Below, in pieces: positions 25,837 to 35,700 of a stretch of 64,000 bases of DNA; within the stretch, counting starts at the first letter, position 1; every line of letters begins with the position of its first letter. Origin of the DNA: Bacillus sp. NP157 (GTDB taxonomy: Bacteria > Pseudomonadota > Gammaproteobacteria > Xanthomonadales > Rhodanobacteraceae); the NCBI GenBank assembly GCA_018889975.1, contig CP076546.1, positions 4,154,501-4,218,500 on the forward strand, written 5' to 3'. The position numbers and the translations under genes are program-made. The notes beneath the pieces were generated by a model that made no database searches, was not told where the DNA came from, and saw nothing but the letters and a program-made list of their open reading frames with translations.

Positions 25837-28128
25837 ATGAAGCACGCGCGCACTGTCCTGTTCCTCGCCCTCACCGGCGCGATCGCCGCCACGGCCCACG
25901 CCGACGACGCCCCGCCGCCGAAAACCCAAGACCTGGAAACGGTCTCGGTGATCGGCCAGGGCGAGACCCGCCAGGTGCAGCGCATCGTGCCGGACGACGA
26001 GAAAGTGCTCCCGCCGGGCACCAGTCCGCAAAAGATCCTCAATCGCCTGCCCGGTGTCAGCGTGCAGTCCAACGATGCCTTCGGTGCCAACGAGGAATCG
26101 CAGAGCATCACGCTGCGCGGCTTCAACACCACCCGCCTGGGCTACACGCTGGACGGCCTGCCGCTGGGTGACAACGCCTATGGCAACTACAACGGCCTGA
26201 ACATCTCGCGCGCGCTGATCGCCGAGAACATGTCCACGGTCGAACTCTCCGAGGGCATTGGCGCGCTGGGTACGGCATCCACCAGCAACCTCGGCGGCAC
26301 CATCCAGTATTTCTCGGCCGATCCGTCGACGAAGTTCGGTGGCAAGGTCGCGCAGACCTTCGGCAGCGACCACAACCGCCGTACCTACGCGCGCATCGAC
26401 ACCGGCGATTACAAGGGCTTCTCCATGTATCTCTCCGGCGTGCACGCCGGCGCGGACATGTGGGCGCAGCCGAACTCGCCGACCGACACCAAACAGTTCA
26501 ACGGCAAGGCGGTGTACGAGTTCGGCAATGGCAATCGGATCACCGGCTTCGCCGATACCTCGCGGACCAGCCAGGCCGACTACGCGTATCTGTCGAAGAG
26601 CGGCATGAAGCGTGGGTTGGGCTGGGACTGGAACCTGTACGCGCCGGACTGGAACCGCGCCCTCGCCGCGGCCTACTGCGCCCCCGCGTACACGATCGGC
26701 GGCGTGAAGGATCCGCGCTGCGGCTTCTCCGGTGGCGTCGACAACATCGACGATGCCTATTACCAGAGCCGCGCCTTGCGCCGCGATGATCTCTATTACA
26801 TCGCCGGCGACTTCACCGTTGCCGACAGCGGCACCCTGCATACGCAGGTCTACCATCACGAGAACGCGGGGCAGGGCCACTGGTGGTCGCCGGGCCAGAA
26901 GTCGTTCCCGGGCACGCCCGAGGAACTGCCGATCAGCATCCGCAGCACGAACTACACGATCAACCGCAACGGCGCGATCGCGTCGCTGGCCTGGGACTTT
27001 GGCACCCACCATGTCGAAGGCGGCGTGTGGTACGAACAGAACGACCACCACGTCGAACGCAATTTCTATTACATCGACGGCCCCGTCAGCGATAAGTACT
27101 ACCTGCAGGATCCGGACCGCCAGCTGTTCGCGCAGGACTACACCATCACGACGAAACAGGCTTACCTGCAGGACAGCTTCAAGGCGTTCGACGACCGGTT
27201 GTCCGTCGATGTCGGCGTGAAGAGCCCGCACACCACGATGAAGGCGGTCGAGCTGCCCGGCGTGGAAAGCCCCTACGCCACCGGCACGCTGAAGGCGCAG
27301 AAGTCGTTGCTGCCGCAGGCCGGCCTGGCCTGGAAGCTGGCGCCGGGCCAGGAGTTGTTCCTTTCCTATGCGAAGAACATCGCCTCGTTCCAGGGCGGCG
27401 GCGCGGGTGGCCCGCAGTCGGTGTCGCAGGCGGCGTTCGATGGCACCCGGTCGAGCCTGAAGCCGGAGCAGTCGCGCAGCATCGACGGCGGCTTCCGCAG
27501 CGTCGGCTCGTTCTACGAGGGCTCGGTCGCGTTGTACGACGTGAAGTTCGACAACCGGCTGCTCTCGCTCAATCCCTGCCCGAGCATCGAGGTGGGCACG
27601 CGGCCGGAGTGCAACACGGCGTTCGTCAACGTCGGCTCGGTCAGCAGCCGCGGCGCGGAGTTCACCTTCATCTGGAAGCCCCTCAAGGGGTTCCAGTGGT
27701 ACAACTCGGCGTCGTTCAATCGTTCGAAGTACGATGACAACTACGTGGCCAACGGCGTGGTGGTTCCGGTGAAGGACAAGACGACGGTGGATACGCCCAA
27801 GCGGATGTTCGCCAGCGAGGTGAGCTACACCACGGGGCCGTGGTCGGCCAGCCTGCGCGGCAAGTACACCGGCAAGCGCTACTACACGTACACCAATGAC
27901 CAGGGCGTGGCCGGCGCGACCTCGTTCGACTTCGGCGCGAGCTACGACTTCGGTGCGCTTGGCGAGCTGAAGGCGCTGACGCTGGCGCTGAACGTCACCA
28001 ACCTGACCGACCATCGCTACGCCACCAACCTGACCGCGTTCGCGGCGACGGATCCGCAGGGCCGGGCCCTGGCGTTCCATGCCAGCGCGCCGCGGCAGAG
28101 CTTCGTGACCCTGTCGGCGGACTTCTGA
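25837..28128 (+). CDS. TonB-dependent outer membrane receptor
   Basis: 763 residues. Signal peptide ending AHADDA, a TonB box ETVSVIG at about 32-38, plug domain with SPQKILNRLPGVSV and ITLRGFNTTRLGYTLDG, and a 22-strand barrel ending in the aromatic FVTLSADF. The plug and Gly-Pro-rich loops look normal. Substrate is not readable from sequence, but the downstream GlpQ overlaps it by one base (TGATG) and two phosphodiesterases are divergent, so a phosphorylated compound such as a glycerophosphodiester or nucleotide is a reasonable inference. Confidence 0.9.
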   Translation: MKHARTVLFLALTGAIAATAHADDAPPPKTQDLETVSVIGQGETRQVQRIVPDDEKVLPPGTSPQKILNRLPGVSVQSNDAFGANEESQSITLRGFNTTRLGYTLDGLPLGDNAYGNYNGLNISRALIAENMSTVELSEGIGALGTASTSNLGGTIQYFSADPSTKFGGKVAQTFGSDHNRRTYARIDTGDYKGFSMYLSGVHAGADMWAQPNSPTDTKQFNGKAVYEFGNGNRITGFADTSRTSQADYAYLSKSGMKRGLGWDWNLYAPDWNRALAAAYCAPAYTIGGVKDPRCGFSGGVDNIDDAYYQSRALRRDDLYYIAGDFTVADSGTLHTQVYHHENAGQGHWWSPGQKSFPGTPEELPISIRSTNYTINRNGAIASLAWDFGTHHVEGGVWYEQNDHHVERNFYYIDGPVSDKYYLQDPDRQLFAQDYTITTKQAYLQDSFKAFDDRLSVDVGVKSPHTTMKAVELPGVESPYATGTLKAQKSLLPQAGLAWKLAPGQELFLSYAKNIASFQGGGAGGPQSVSQAAFDGTRSSLKPEQSRSIDGGFRSVGSFYEGSVALYDVKFDNRLLSLNPCPSIEVGTRPECNTAFVNVGSVSSRGAEFTFIWKPLKGFQWYNSASFNRSKYDDNYVANGVVVPVKDKTTVDTPKRMFASEVSYTTGPWSASLRGKYTGKRYYTYTNDQGVAGATSFDFGASYDFGALGELKALTLALNVTNLTDHRYATNLTAFAATDPQGRALAFHASAPRQSFVTLSADF

Positions 28129-29225
28129 TGAAGGCAACGGCGCTATCCTTCGGCATCCTTGCCTTGTTGAGCGGAGCCCTGCCGATGACCGTGGAAGCCC
28201 AGGCCGCCCGGCCGATCGCCGCGAAAGGGCTGGTGATCGGCCATCGCGGGGCCAGCGCCCTGCGCCCGGAACACACGCTGGCCTCGTATGCCTTGGCCAT
28301 CCGCGACGGGGCCGATTTCATCGAGCCGGACCTGGTGTCGACGAAGGATGGCGTCCTGGTCGTCCGCCACGAGAACGAGATCGGCGGCACCACGGACGTG
28401 GCCGCACATCCCGAGTTCGCCTCGCGCAAGACGACGAAGACCGTCGACGGCGTACAGGTCACCGGCTGGTTCACCGAGGATTTCACCCTCGCGGAACTGA
28501 AGACCCTGCGCGCACGTGAGCGCCTGGCCGATATCCGCAAGGCGAACACCGCCTTCGATGGACAGTTCACCGTGCCGACCTTCGACGAGATGATCGAGTT
28601 CGTGGCGGCCGAGGCCTCGGCGCGCGGGAAGGTGCTGGGCATCATTCCGGAGATCAAGCATTCGACGTACTTCCGTGGCGTGGGCCTGCCGATGGAAGAC
28701 AAGGTGCTGGCGACCCTGGCCGCGCATGCCTATACCCGCACGGCCCCGGTGGAGATCCAGTCGTTCGAGGTGGGTAACCTGAAGTACCTGCGCGGCAAGC
28801 TGGGCAAGGACCACCCGAACATCCGCCTGCTGCAGCTGATGGAGGCCGGGGAGGAGCGCCCGGCCGACCAGCCCTCGCTCACCTACGCGCAGATGATGAC
28901 GCCCGCGGGCCTCAAGGCCATCCGCGGCTACGCCGACGCCATCGGCCCGTCCACCCGCAGCATCATCCCGCTGGGCAAGGACGGGAAGCTGGCCCCCGTG
29001 GCGCCCCTTGTCCACGACGCCCACGCGGCCGGCCTGGAGGTGCATCCGTACACCTTCCGCCCCGAGAACCACTTCCTGGCGGCGGATTTCCGCAACGGGG
29101 CGGGCGATGCGGCCCGCAACGAGGCAGGCTCGGTCGCCGAGATTCGCGCCTATATCGCCACCGGCATCGATGCCTTCTTCACCGACGACCCCGCCCTCGG
29201 CCGCCAGGCCCTAGACACCCCGTAG
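28128..29225 (+). CDS. glpQ: Periplasmic glycerophosphodiester phosphodiesterase
   Basis: 365 residues; signal peptide MKATALSFGILALLSGALPMTVEAQA. GDPD motifs: VIGHRGASALRPEHTLASY (catalytic His and Arg), ADFIEPDLVSTKDGVLVVRHE (metal-binding Glu, Asp and His), IIPEIKHSTYF, and a C-terminal VHPYTFR with DAFFTDDP. Hydrolyses deacylated phospholipids to glycerol-3-phosphate. Its ATG overlaps the receptor stop (TGATG). Its own stop TAG (29223-29225) is the TAG of the adjoining REP element. Confidence 0.95.
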   Translation: MKATALSFGILALLSGALPMTVEAQAARPIAAKGLVIGHRGASALRPEHTLASYALAIRDGADFIEPDLVSTKDGVLVVRHENEIGGTTDVAAHPEFASRKTTKTVDGVQVTGWFTEDFTLAELKTLRARERLADIRKANTAFDGQFTVPTFDEMIEFVAAEASARGKVLGIIPEIKHSTYFRGVGLPMEDKVLATLAAHAYTRTAPVEIQSFEVGNLKYLRGKLGKDHPNIRLLQLMEAGEERPADQPSLTYAQMMTPAGLKAIRGYADAIGPSTRSIIPLGKDGKLAPVAPLVHDAHAAGLEVHPYTFRPENHFLAADFRNGAGDAARNEAGSVAEIRAYIATGIDAFFTDDPALGRQALDTP

Positions 29226-29287
29226 GAGCGCGCCTGCGCGCGATAACCAGCCCGCGACCCACCCCATCGCGCGCAGGCGCGCCCCAC
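29222..29287. repeat. REPIN: two inverted REP palindromes after glpQ
   Basis: GTAGGAGCGCGCCTGCGCGC (from 29222) and its inverted copy ATCGCGCGCAGGCGCGCC (from 29266) separated by about 21 bases. Paired inverted REPs are the mobile REPIN form spread by RAYT transposases in related genera; no RAYT gene is in this window. The remainder of the 149-base gap before the permease shows nothing else. Confidence 0.75.
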
Positions 29288-29374
29288 GGGCCCGCGCCTG
29301 TGGGGGCCCACAGCGACACACCCCCACCCAGCCCGCTATGATCCGCGGTCATTTGCCACACCCCGGATTGCCCC

Positions 29375-30880
29375 ATGTCGCTAGCCAGGTTCCTTCGCCA
29401 TAAGTCGGTCGAGCAGTTGCAGGCGGAAGTCGGCAAGCGATCGGATTTCCGCCGCGTGCTGGGCCTGTGGCAGCTCACCGCCATCGGCATCGGCGGCATC
29501 ATCGGCGTGGGCATCTTCGTCCTGGCCGGCCAGCAGGCCGCCATGAACGCGGGCCCGGCGGTGGCCCTCAGCTTCATCATCGCCGGCCTGGGCAGCGCCT
29601 GCGCCGCGCTGTGCTACGCGGAATTCGCCGGGCTCATTCCCGTCACCGGCAGCGCCTACACCTACGGATACGCGGTGCTCGGCGAGGGCGCGGCGTGGAT
29701 CATCGGCTGGGATCTCTTGCTCGAATACGCCCTGGTGGTGGCGGTGGTCGCCATCGGCTGGTCGGGCTACGTGCAGGTGTTGCTGGCCACGGCGGGCGTG
29801 CACCTGCCGGAGTGGGCGCAGAAGAGCATGAGCGCCGACACCATGAAGTACTACTGGCAGCACGCGGTGGGCTCGCTCGGCGTCAGCTTCGCGAACCCCG
29901 TGCCGGCGCCGACGGACGGCCATCGTTTCAACATCATCGCCGCGGGCATCTCGCTGCTGGTGGCGATCATGCTCTCGGTGCGTACCGAGTGGGGCGCGCG
30001 CCTCAACACGCTCATCGTCACCATCAAGGTGATCGGGGTGGCGCTGGTCATCGGCGTCGGCGCGTTCTTCATCAACACCGCCAACTGGCATCCGTTCATC
30101 CCCGAGCGCGTCTTCGACGACAAGGGCATGAGCCACTTCGGCTGGCACGGCGTGCTCACGGGCGCATCGGTGGTGTTCTTCGCCGTGTTCGGTTACGACA
30201 CACTGACCACCGCCGCCGAGGAGGCGAAGGACCCGCAGCGTGACCTGCCGCGCGCGGTGTTGCTCTCGCTCGCCGTCGCCATGGTGCTCTACATCGCCGT
30301 CTCGCTCGTGCTCACCGGCATCGTGCCGTACAGCTCGCTGGGTGGCGAGGCCTCGGTGTCCGACGCCTTCAACGCGATCGGCCTGCCGTGGATCAGCAAC
30401 ATCATCGCCGTCGCCGCCGTTATCGGCGTGGTGAGCGTGCTGTTCGCCTTCATGCTCGGCGCCGCGCGGATCTGGTTCGCCCTGTCGCGCGATGGCCTGT
30501 TGCCGGCCTGGTTCTCGAAGGTGCATCCCCGCTTCGGTACGCCGGCGCGTCCGACGATGATCCTCGGCGGATTCACCGCCATCGTGTCGGGCCTGCTGCC
30601 GATCGGCGAAGTGGCCGAGCTGGTCAATATCGGCACGCTCAGCGCGTTTATTCTCATCTGCGCCTCGGTCCTGGTGCTGCGCGTGCGCCGGCCCGGACTG
30701 CACCGCAACTTCCGCACGCCGGCCGTGTGGTTCACCGCGCCGCTGGGCATCGTGTTCTCGCTGGCGCTGATCTATGGATTGCCGTGGATCACCTTCGAAC
30801 GGTTCGCGGTGTGGATGGTGATTGGTCTCATTGTCTACTTCGCTTATGGCGCGCGGCATAGCCGGCTCAATGACCAATAA
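29375..30880 (+). CDS. APC-family amino acid permease (cationic amino acid transporter type)
   Basis: 501 residues with about 12-13 hydrophobic segments. LGLWQLTAIGIGGIIGVGIFVLAG is the first helix with the conserved GIGxxIGxGIF; PAVALSFIIAGLGSACAALCYAEFAGLIPVTGSAYTY is the typical APC substrate-site segment; FFAVFGYDTLTTAAEEAKDPQRDLPRA is the cytoplasmic loop signature. It belongs to the CAT/YfnA branch. Imports amino acids by proton symport or exchange. It stands alone between glpQ and cdiB. Confidence 0.92.
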   Translation: MSLARFLRHKSVEQLQAEVGKRSDFRRVLGLWQLTAIGIGGIIGVGIFVLAGQQAAMNAGPAVALSFIIAGLGSACAALCYAEFAGLIPVTGSAYTYGYAVLGEGAAWIIGWDLLLEYALVVAVVAIGWSGYVQVLLATAGVHLPEWAQKSMSADTMKYYWQHAVGSLGVSFANPVPAPTDGHRFNIIAAGISLLVAIMLSVRTEWGARLNTLIVTIKVIGVALVIGVGAFFINTANWHPFIPERVFDDKGMSHFGWHGVLTGASVVFFAVFGYDTLTTAAEEAKDPQRDLPRAVLLSLAVAMVLYIAVSLVLTGIVPYSSLGGEASVSDAFNAIGLPWISNIIAVAAVIGVVSVLFAFMLGAARIWFALSRDGLLPAWFSKVHPRFGTPARPTMILGGFTAIVSGLLPIGEVAELVNIGTLSAFILICASVLVLRVRRPGLHRNFRTPAVWFTAPLGIVFSLALIYGLPWITFERFAVWMVIGLIVYFAYGARHSRLNDQ

Positions 30881-30982
30881 TCTCATTCGTATCTAAGGTT
30901 TCCCCTACAAGCGTCGGGCAAAAATCCGGCACGTTTTTCAGAATCCTTCTACTGCGTAGCGCCCTGCGGCACTCATAACATT

Positions 30983-31026
30983 CCCTGGCACGGAAGCACT
31001 TCGACCCGAAGTGATCGCGGCCAGGG
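30983..31026 (+). promoter_or_regulatory. Two-tier hairpin at the cdiB start
   Basis: Outer arms CCCTGGC (30983-30989) and GCCAGGG (31020-31026) enclose an inner perfect stem CACTTCG-ACC-CGAAGTG (30997-31013). The outer 3' arm includes GGGA, the only Shine-Dalgarno-like bases before the cdiB ATG (31032). The transcript could therefore hide the ribosome-binding site. Alternatively the DNA palindrome is an operator. Confidence 0.5.
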
Positions 31027-31031
31027 ACGTT

Positions 31032-32744
31032 ATGAGCAACAGGCACTACATCGCCAACACCCGATGCGGCCTCGCATCGATGGCCTGTGCGGCTGCGGTG
31101 CTCGCCGGTGCATCGTCTCCTGTCGGCGCCGTGGCGCTGGAGGACATCGACACCCAGGAGCGTCGCGCTCGCACCCAGCGTGAAGCAAAGTCGCGCGACG
31201 ACCAGCGTGCCCAGCCGGCCGTTCGGCTGGGCAGCGCGCCGCCTGCGGACTTCCACCGCACCGACCTGCCTGTCGAAAACGAATGCTTCCGCATCGACGC
31301 CATCGTCCTGGATGGTTTCCCGGGGCGCGCGTTCGACTTCGCGCGGCGCTATCTGCGCGCGTACGTCGGTCGCTGCATGGGCCACGACGGCATCAACCTC
31401 GTCGTCCGCCGCGTATCCGACCTGATCATCGATCGTGGGTATGTCACCACGCGTGTCGGCCTTGCGCCGCAGGATATCCATTCGGGTGTCCTGCGAATCA
31501 CCCTGGTCCCCGCTACCGTGCGTGCCGTTCGCTTCGCACCGGGCTCGGCAAGCGGGTTCTGGCGCACGGCCCTGCCGTCGCGGGTCGGTGGCTTGCTCAA
31601 CCTGCGCGACATCGAGCAGGGGCTGGAGCAATTCAAGCGCGTGCCGTCGCAGGACGTCACCATCGATATCGCCCCGGGTGACGTCCCGGGCGAGTCCGAC
31701 CTGGTGGTGTCGATCGCGCGCACGCGGCCCTGGCATGTCGTCGCGACGCTGGACGATACCGGCTCGCGCGCCACGGGCCGGCTGCAGGGCGGCCTCCAGC
31801 TCGGGCTGGACAATCCGCTGCGCATCAACGACGTGCTCACGCTGGGCTACAACCACGATGTCGGTCGGAGTAGGGGGCACGGTACGCGCGGCAACAGCGC
31901 GAACTACGCCGTGCCGCTCGGCAATGGCTCGGCCAGCATCAGCCTCTACGACTACCACTACCACCAGACGGTAACGGGCTCGCAGCAGGCCTTCCTGTCG
32001 AGCGGCAAGTCGCGTTCCGTCGATCTCACCCTGCAGCGACTGTTGCACCGCACGGCGTACGGGAAGACCTCGCTGGAGTTGCGCGTCGGCAAGCGCCTCG
32101 CGCACAACTTCATCGAAGGCACGGAACTGGTGAGCCAGCAGCGGCATGTCGCCACGGCCGAGCTGGCGCTGGTGCAGCGGCAGTTCGTGGGGCGTGCGCA
32201 GGTCGACCTGCGCATCGCGCGCCGGCAGGGCCTGCATGCGCTCGGCGGACAGCGCGATGCCGCGAACCTGCCGGCGGGCTATCCCACCTTCCAGTACCGC
32301 ATGGGCATTCTCGATGCCTCGCTCTCGCTGCCCTTCAGCGTGGGCGGCGCGCCACTGCAGTGGACCAGTGAACTGCGGGCACAACGCAGCGGCGACGTGC
32401 TGTACGCGTCCGAGTTCATCACCGTCGGCGGTCGCTACAGCGTGCGCGGGTTCGATGGCGAGCAGAACCTGGCCGGCGAAAAGGGCTGGTACTGGCGCAA
32501 CACGCTGAGTGCTCCGCTCGGTTCGCTGCCCGTGGCCGTCTACCTCGGCATCGATGGCGGCCACGTCGGTGGTCCCAGCATCAAGGCGCTACCGGACAAG
32601 ACGCTTCGCGGCGCATTCGCCGGCGTGCGTGGCGGGGCGGGTCCCCTGAACGTCGATTTTTTTGCCGGGTGGGCGGGCAAGGGCGGTCGCGCCCTGCAGA
32701 CCGTGCGCCCTGCGACGGGCTTCCAGCTCGTCTATCAGTACTGA
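31032..32744 (+). CDS. cdiB: Two-partner secretion transporter CdiB (ShlB/FhaC/HecB family)
   Basis: 570 residues from the ATG at 31032. Omp85-superfamily outer-membrane pore that exports the adjacent CdiA. Signal peptide at the N-terminus (LAGASSPVGA), a polar N-terminal helix region, then POTRA domains (CFRIDAIVLDGFPG; GYVTTRVGLAPQDIHSGVLRITLV) at about 75-180, and a 16-strand barrel. The L6-loop signature VRGFDGEQ is at about 470; the protein ends in aromatic FQLVYQY. The usual N-terminal proline-rich linker is short. It is 16 bases from the cdiA start, one transcription unit. Confidence 0.93.
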   Translation: MSNRHYIANTRCGLASMACAAAVLAGASSPVGAVALEDIDTQERRARTQREAKSRDDQRAQPAVRLGSAPPADFHRTDLPVENECFRIDAIVLDGFPGRAFDFARRYLRAYVGRCMGHDGINLVVRRVSDLIIDRGYVTTRVGLAPQDIHSGVLRITLVPATVRAVRFAPGSASGFWRTALPSRVGGLLNLRDIEQGLEQFKRVPSQDVTIDIAPGDVPGESDLVVSIARTRPWHVVATLDDTGSRATGRLQGGLQLGLDNPLRINDVLTLGYNHDVGRSRGHGTRGNSANYAVPLGNGSASISLYDYHYHQTVTGSQQAFLSSGKSRSVDLTLQRLLHRTAYGKTSLELRVGKRLAHNFIEGTELVSQQRHVATAELALVQRQFVGRAQVDLRIARRQGLHALGGQRDAANLPAGYPTFQYRMGILDASLSLPFSVGGAPLQWTSELRAQRSGDVLYASEFITVGGRYSVRGFDGEQNLAGEKGWYWRNTLSAPLGSLPVAVYLGIDGGHVGGPSIKALPDKTLRGAFAGVRGGAGPLNVDFFAGWAGKGGRALQTVRPATGFQLVYQY

Positions 32745-32760
32745 ACGGATCGCATACCTC

Positions 32761-35700
32761 ATGAAGAGCCTTTCTTTTCCCCACGGCACCGCCCAGTCGC
32801 TTGCCCTCGCCATCCTCGTCGCACTGGCCGGTGGCCCGGTCGCCGCACAGGCGCAGGTCGCCCCCGCGGCGGGTTCGGCCCACGCGCCGGGCGTGGATCA
32901 CGCCGCCAATGGCACGCCGGTGGTGAACATCGTCGCGCCGAACCAGCGCGGTGTGTCGCACAACCAGTACCAGGACTTCAACGTCGATCCGCGCGGCCTG
33001 GTGCTGAACAACAGTGGTGCTGTCAGCCAGGCCCAGCAGGCGGGCTACATCGTGGGCAACCCGAACCTCGCGAACGGCGCGTCCGCACGGATCATCGTCA
33101 ACGAGGTGACCTCGGCCAATTCGTCTCGCCTGCGAGGGTTCACCGAAGTCGCGGGCCAGCGGGCCGAAGTGGTTATCGCCAATCCCAACGGGATCAGCTG
33201 CGACGGCTGTGGCTTCATCAATACCTCGCGCAGCACGCTGGTGACCGGCACGCCGTTGTTCGGTGGCGATGGAAGCCTCGCGGCGTTCCGCGTCACCCGC
33301 GGGCAGATCGCGATCGAAGGCGCCGGATTGAACGCCTCCGGGGCCGACCGGCTCGATCTCATCGCCCGGACCGTCGCCGCCAATGCGAAGGCATGGGCCA
33401 ACGAACTCAACGTCGTTACCGGTGCCAATGAGGTGGATTACACCGGCCTCGGTGCCAGGGCGATCGCGGGCGAGGGCGCGGCGGGCGTCAGCCTCGACGT
33501 GGCCGCGCTCGGTGGCATGTATGCCAACAAGATCCGGTTGGTGGGAACGGAGACCGGCGTCGGCGTGCGCAACGCGGGCGAGCTGGCGACGCAGGGCGGT
33601 GACTTCACCATCGACCAGGCCGGCCATCTCGAACTGACGGGGAAAACGACGTCGACGGGGCATCTCGGTATCCAAGCCGCGGCGCTGGCCAACAGCGGCA
33701 CGCTCGCCTCGGGCGGCAATGTGACGCTGTCCACCACCGGGGCCATCGACAACAGCGGCACGATCTACGCGGCGAACGATGCCGCGCTCAGCAGCGGTGG
33801 GTCGCTGGCCAACAGCGGCAAGCTTTACGCCGTCGCGGGGCTTCTCGATATCCATGCAGCGGGGTTCCGCAACACGGGCGCTGGCGATGCGTACGCGGGC
33901 AAGCAGCTGGCGGTGCGTGCGGACAACATCGCCAACGAGGCGTCCATGGAGTCGGGCGGCGGACTGCTGCTGCAGACGGGCGGCACGCTGCGGAACACCG
34001 GGACGGTCATTGCCGGTGGGGCGGCGCGCGTGGAAGGTGGCGACATCGATAACAGCGGCCGTCTCAGCCTGGCGGGCCCCGCCGTGCTGTGGGCGACGCG
34101 TGCAGTGGTCAACCGCGGGACCCTCGTCGCGGGTGGCGAAACGTCGGTGCGCGCCGCTGGCATCACGAACGACGGCCACTGGCAGTCGGGTGGCGACATG
34201 GCCCTTTCGGGCGCGTCGCTTTCTGTCGGTGCGCAAGGCGTGTTGTATGCGGAGCGCGGCTTGACGGTCGATGTCGACGGCAGCGTGGATAACGCCGGCC
34301 AGGTCTACGCCGCTGGCACGCTGGGTCTGCGTGCTGGCGCGCTCGATAATGCGAACACCCTGCGCGCTGGTGGCGACCTGTCGGTCCGCGTGGCTGGCGA
34401 CCTCGGCAACACCGGCAAGCTGATTTCCGACACGGGTAACGTGACCCTGGCTGCCAACCGCATCACCCAGGACGGCATGGTCAGCGCCGTCGGCGATGCC
34501 GCCCTGTCGGCCGCGAACGTGCTCAGCAATACGGGTACGACGGTGGCAAGGGGCAACCTGGTCCTCAACGCGGGCACGCTCGTATCGTCGGGCGTGCTCG
34601 GTGCGGGGATCCAGGCCGATGGCAGCCTTGGCACCGCCGGCATCCTCAACGCCACTGTCGCAGGGGCGCTGTCGGTCCACGGTGACACCCTGGCGGCGAG
34701 CGGGCTCACGCTGTCGGCGGCGTCGCTTGACCTGGACCATGCACACCTCCGCTCGGCGGGCGACATCTCGCTTACCGCCCGCCAGGGCGGGATCGACACC
34801 GGGGACGCCGACGTCGCGACGAGTCGTGCGTTGGCGTTGCACGCGGCCGGGGCGATCGGCAATCGCGGCGGTACGTTGCAAGGTGGCACGCTGGCGATCG
34901 CGGGCGGCAGCCTCGACAACCGGGGCGGCACCATCACCCAGACGGGATCGGCCGATCAGGTGCTGTCCTTCGGGGGTGGCATCGATAACTCCCGTGGACG
35001 CATCACGTCGAACGGCAAGAACGTCACGTTGCGTGCGTCGTCGATGCTCAACAACGACGGCGCCATCGAGCATGCGGGTGATGGCGTGCTCACCATGCGC
35101 AGTGGTGGTGGCGTTGCCAGCCGTGGTGGCCGCATCGTCGGCAATGGTGCGCTGGATCTCGATACGCAGGGCGCACTCGATTCGACCGGTGGCACGATCA
35201 GCCTGGCCCAGGGCGTGACGCTCAACGCCGCGAGCATCGCCAACGATGGCGGCACGCTCGTCGGCAGCGCACTGGCGGTGACGACGGCGGGTGTCCTGTC
35301 CAACGATGCCGGGACGATCCAGTCCGGTGGCGCCACCCTTATCAACGCAGGCTCGCTCGCCAACGGCAGCGGCCAGCTCAAGGGGCTCTCCGGCGAACTG
35401 ATTCGGCTCGGCATCGCCAACGCGCTCAGCAATGGCGTCGGTGGTTTCATCGGTGGCAACGGCGGCCTTTGGTTGCACGCCGCTGCGCTGGATAACGCGG
35501 GCCAGGTCTATACCGGTGGCAGCGCCAACATCGCCACGACGGGCCAGCTCGTCAATCGCGGTGCGATCCAGGCCATGGGCGGCCTGTCGGTCGCCGCGGG
35601 CACGGCACTGGACAACAACGGCGGCCGTATCGAGGGCGGTAGTGGCGACAGCGCGGCGGAGCTCGCCGTCAGTAGCCGATCGCTGGCGAATGTCGGTGGC

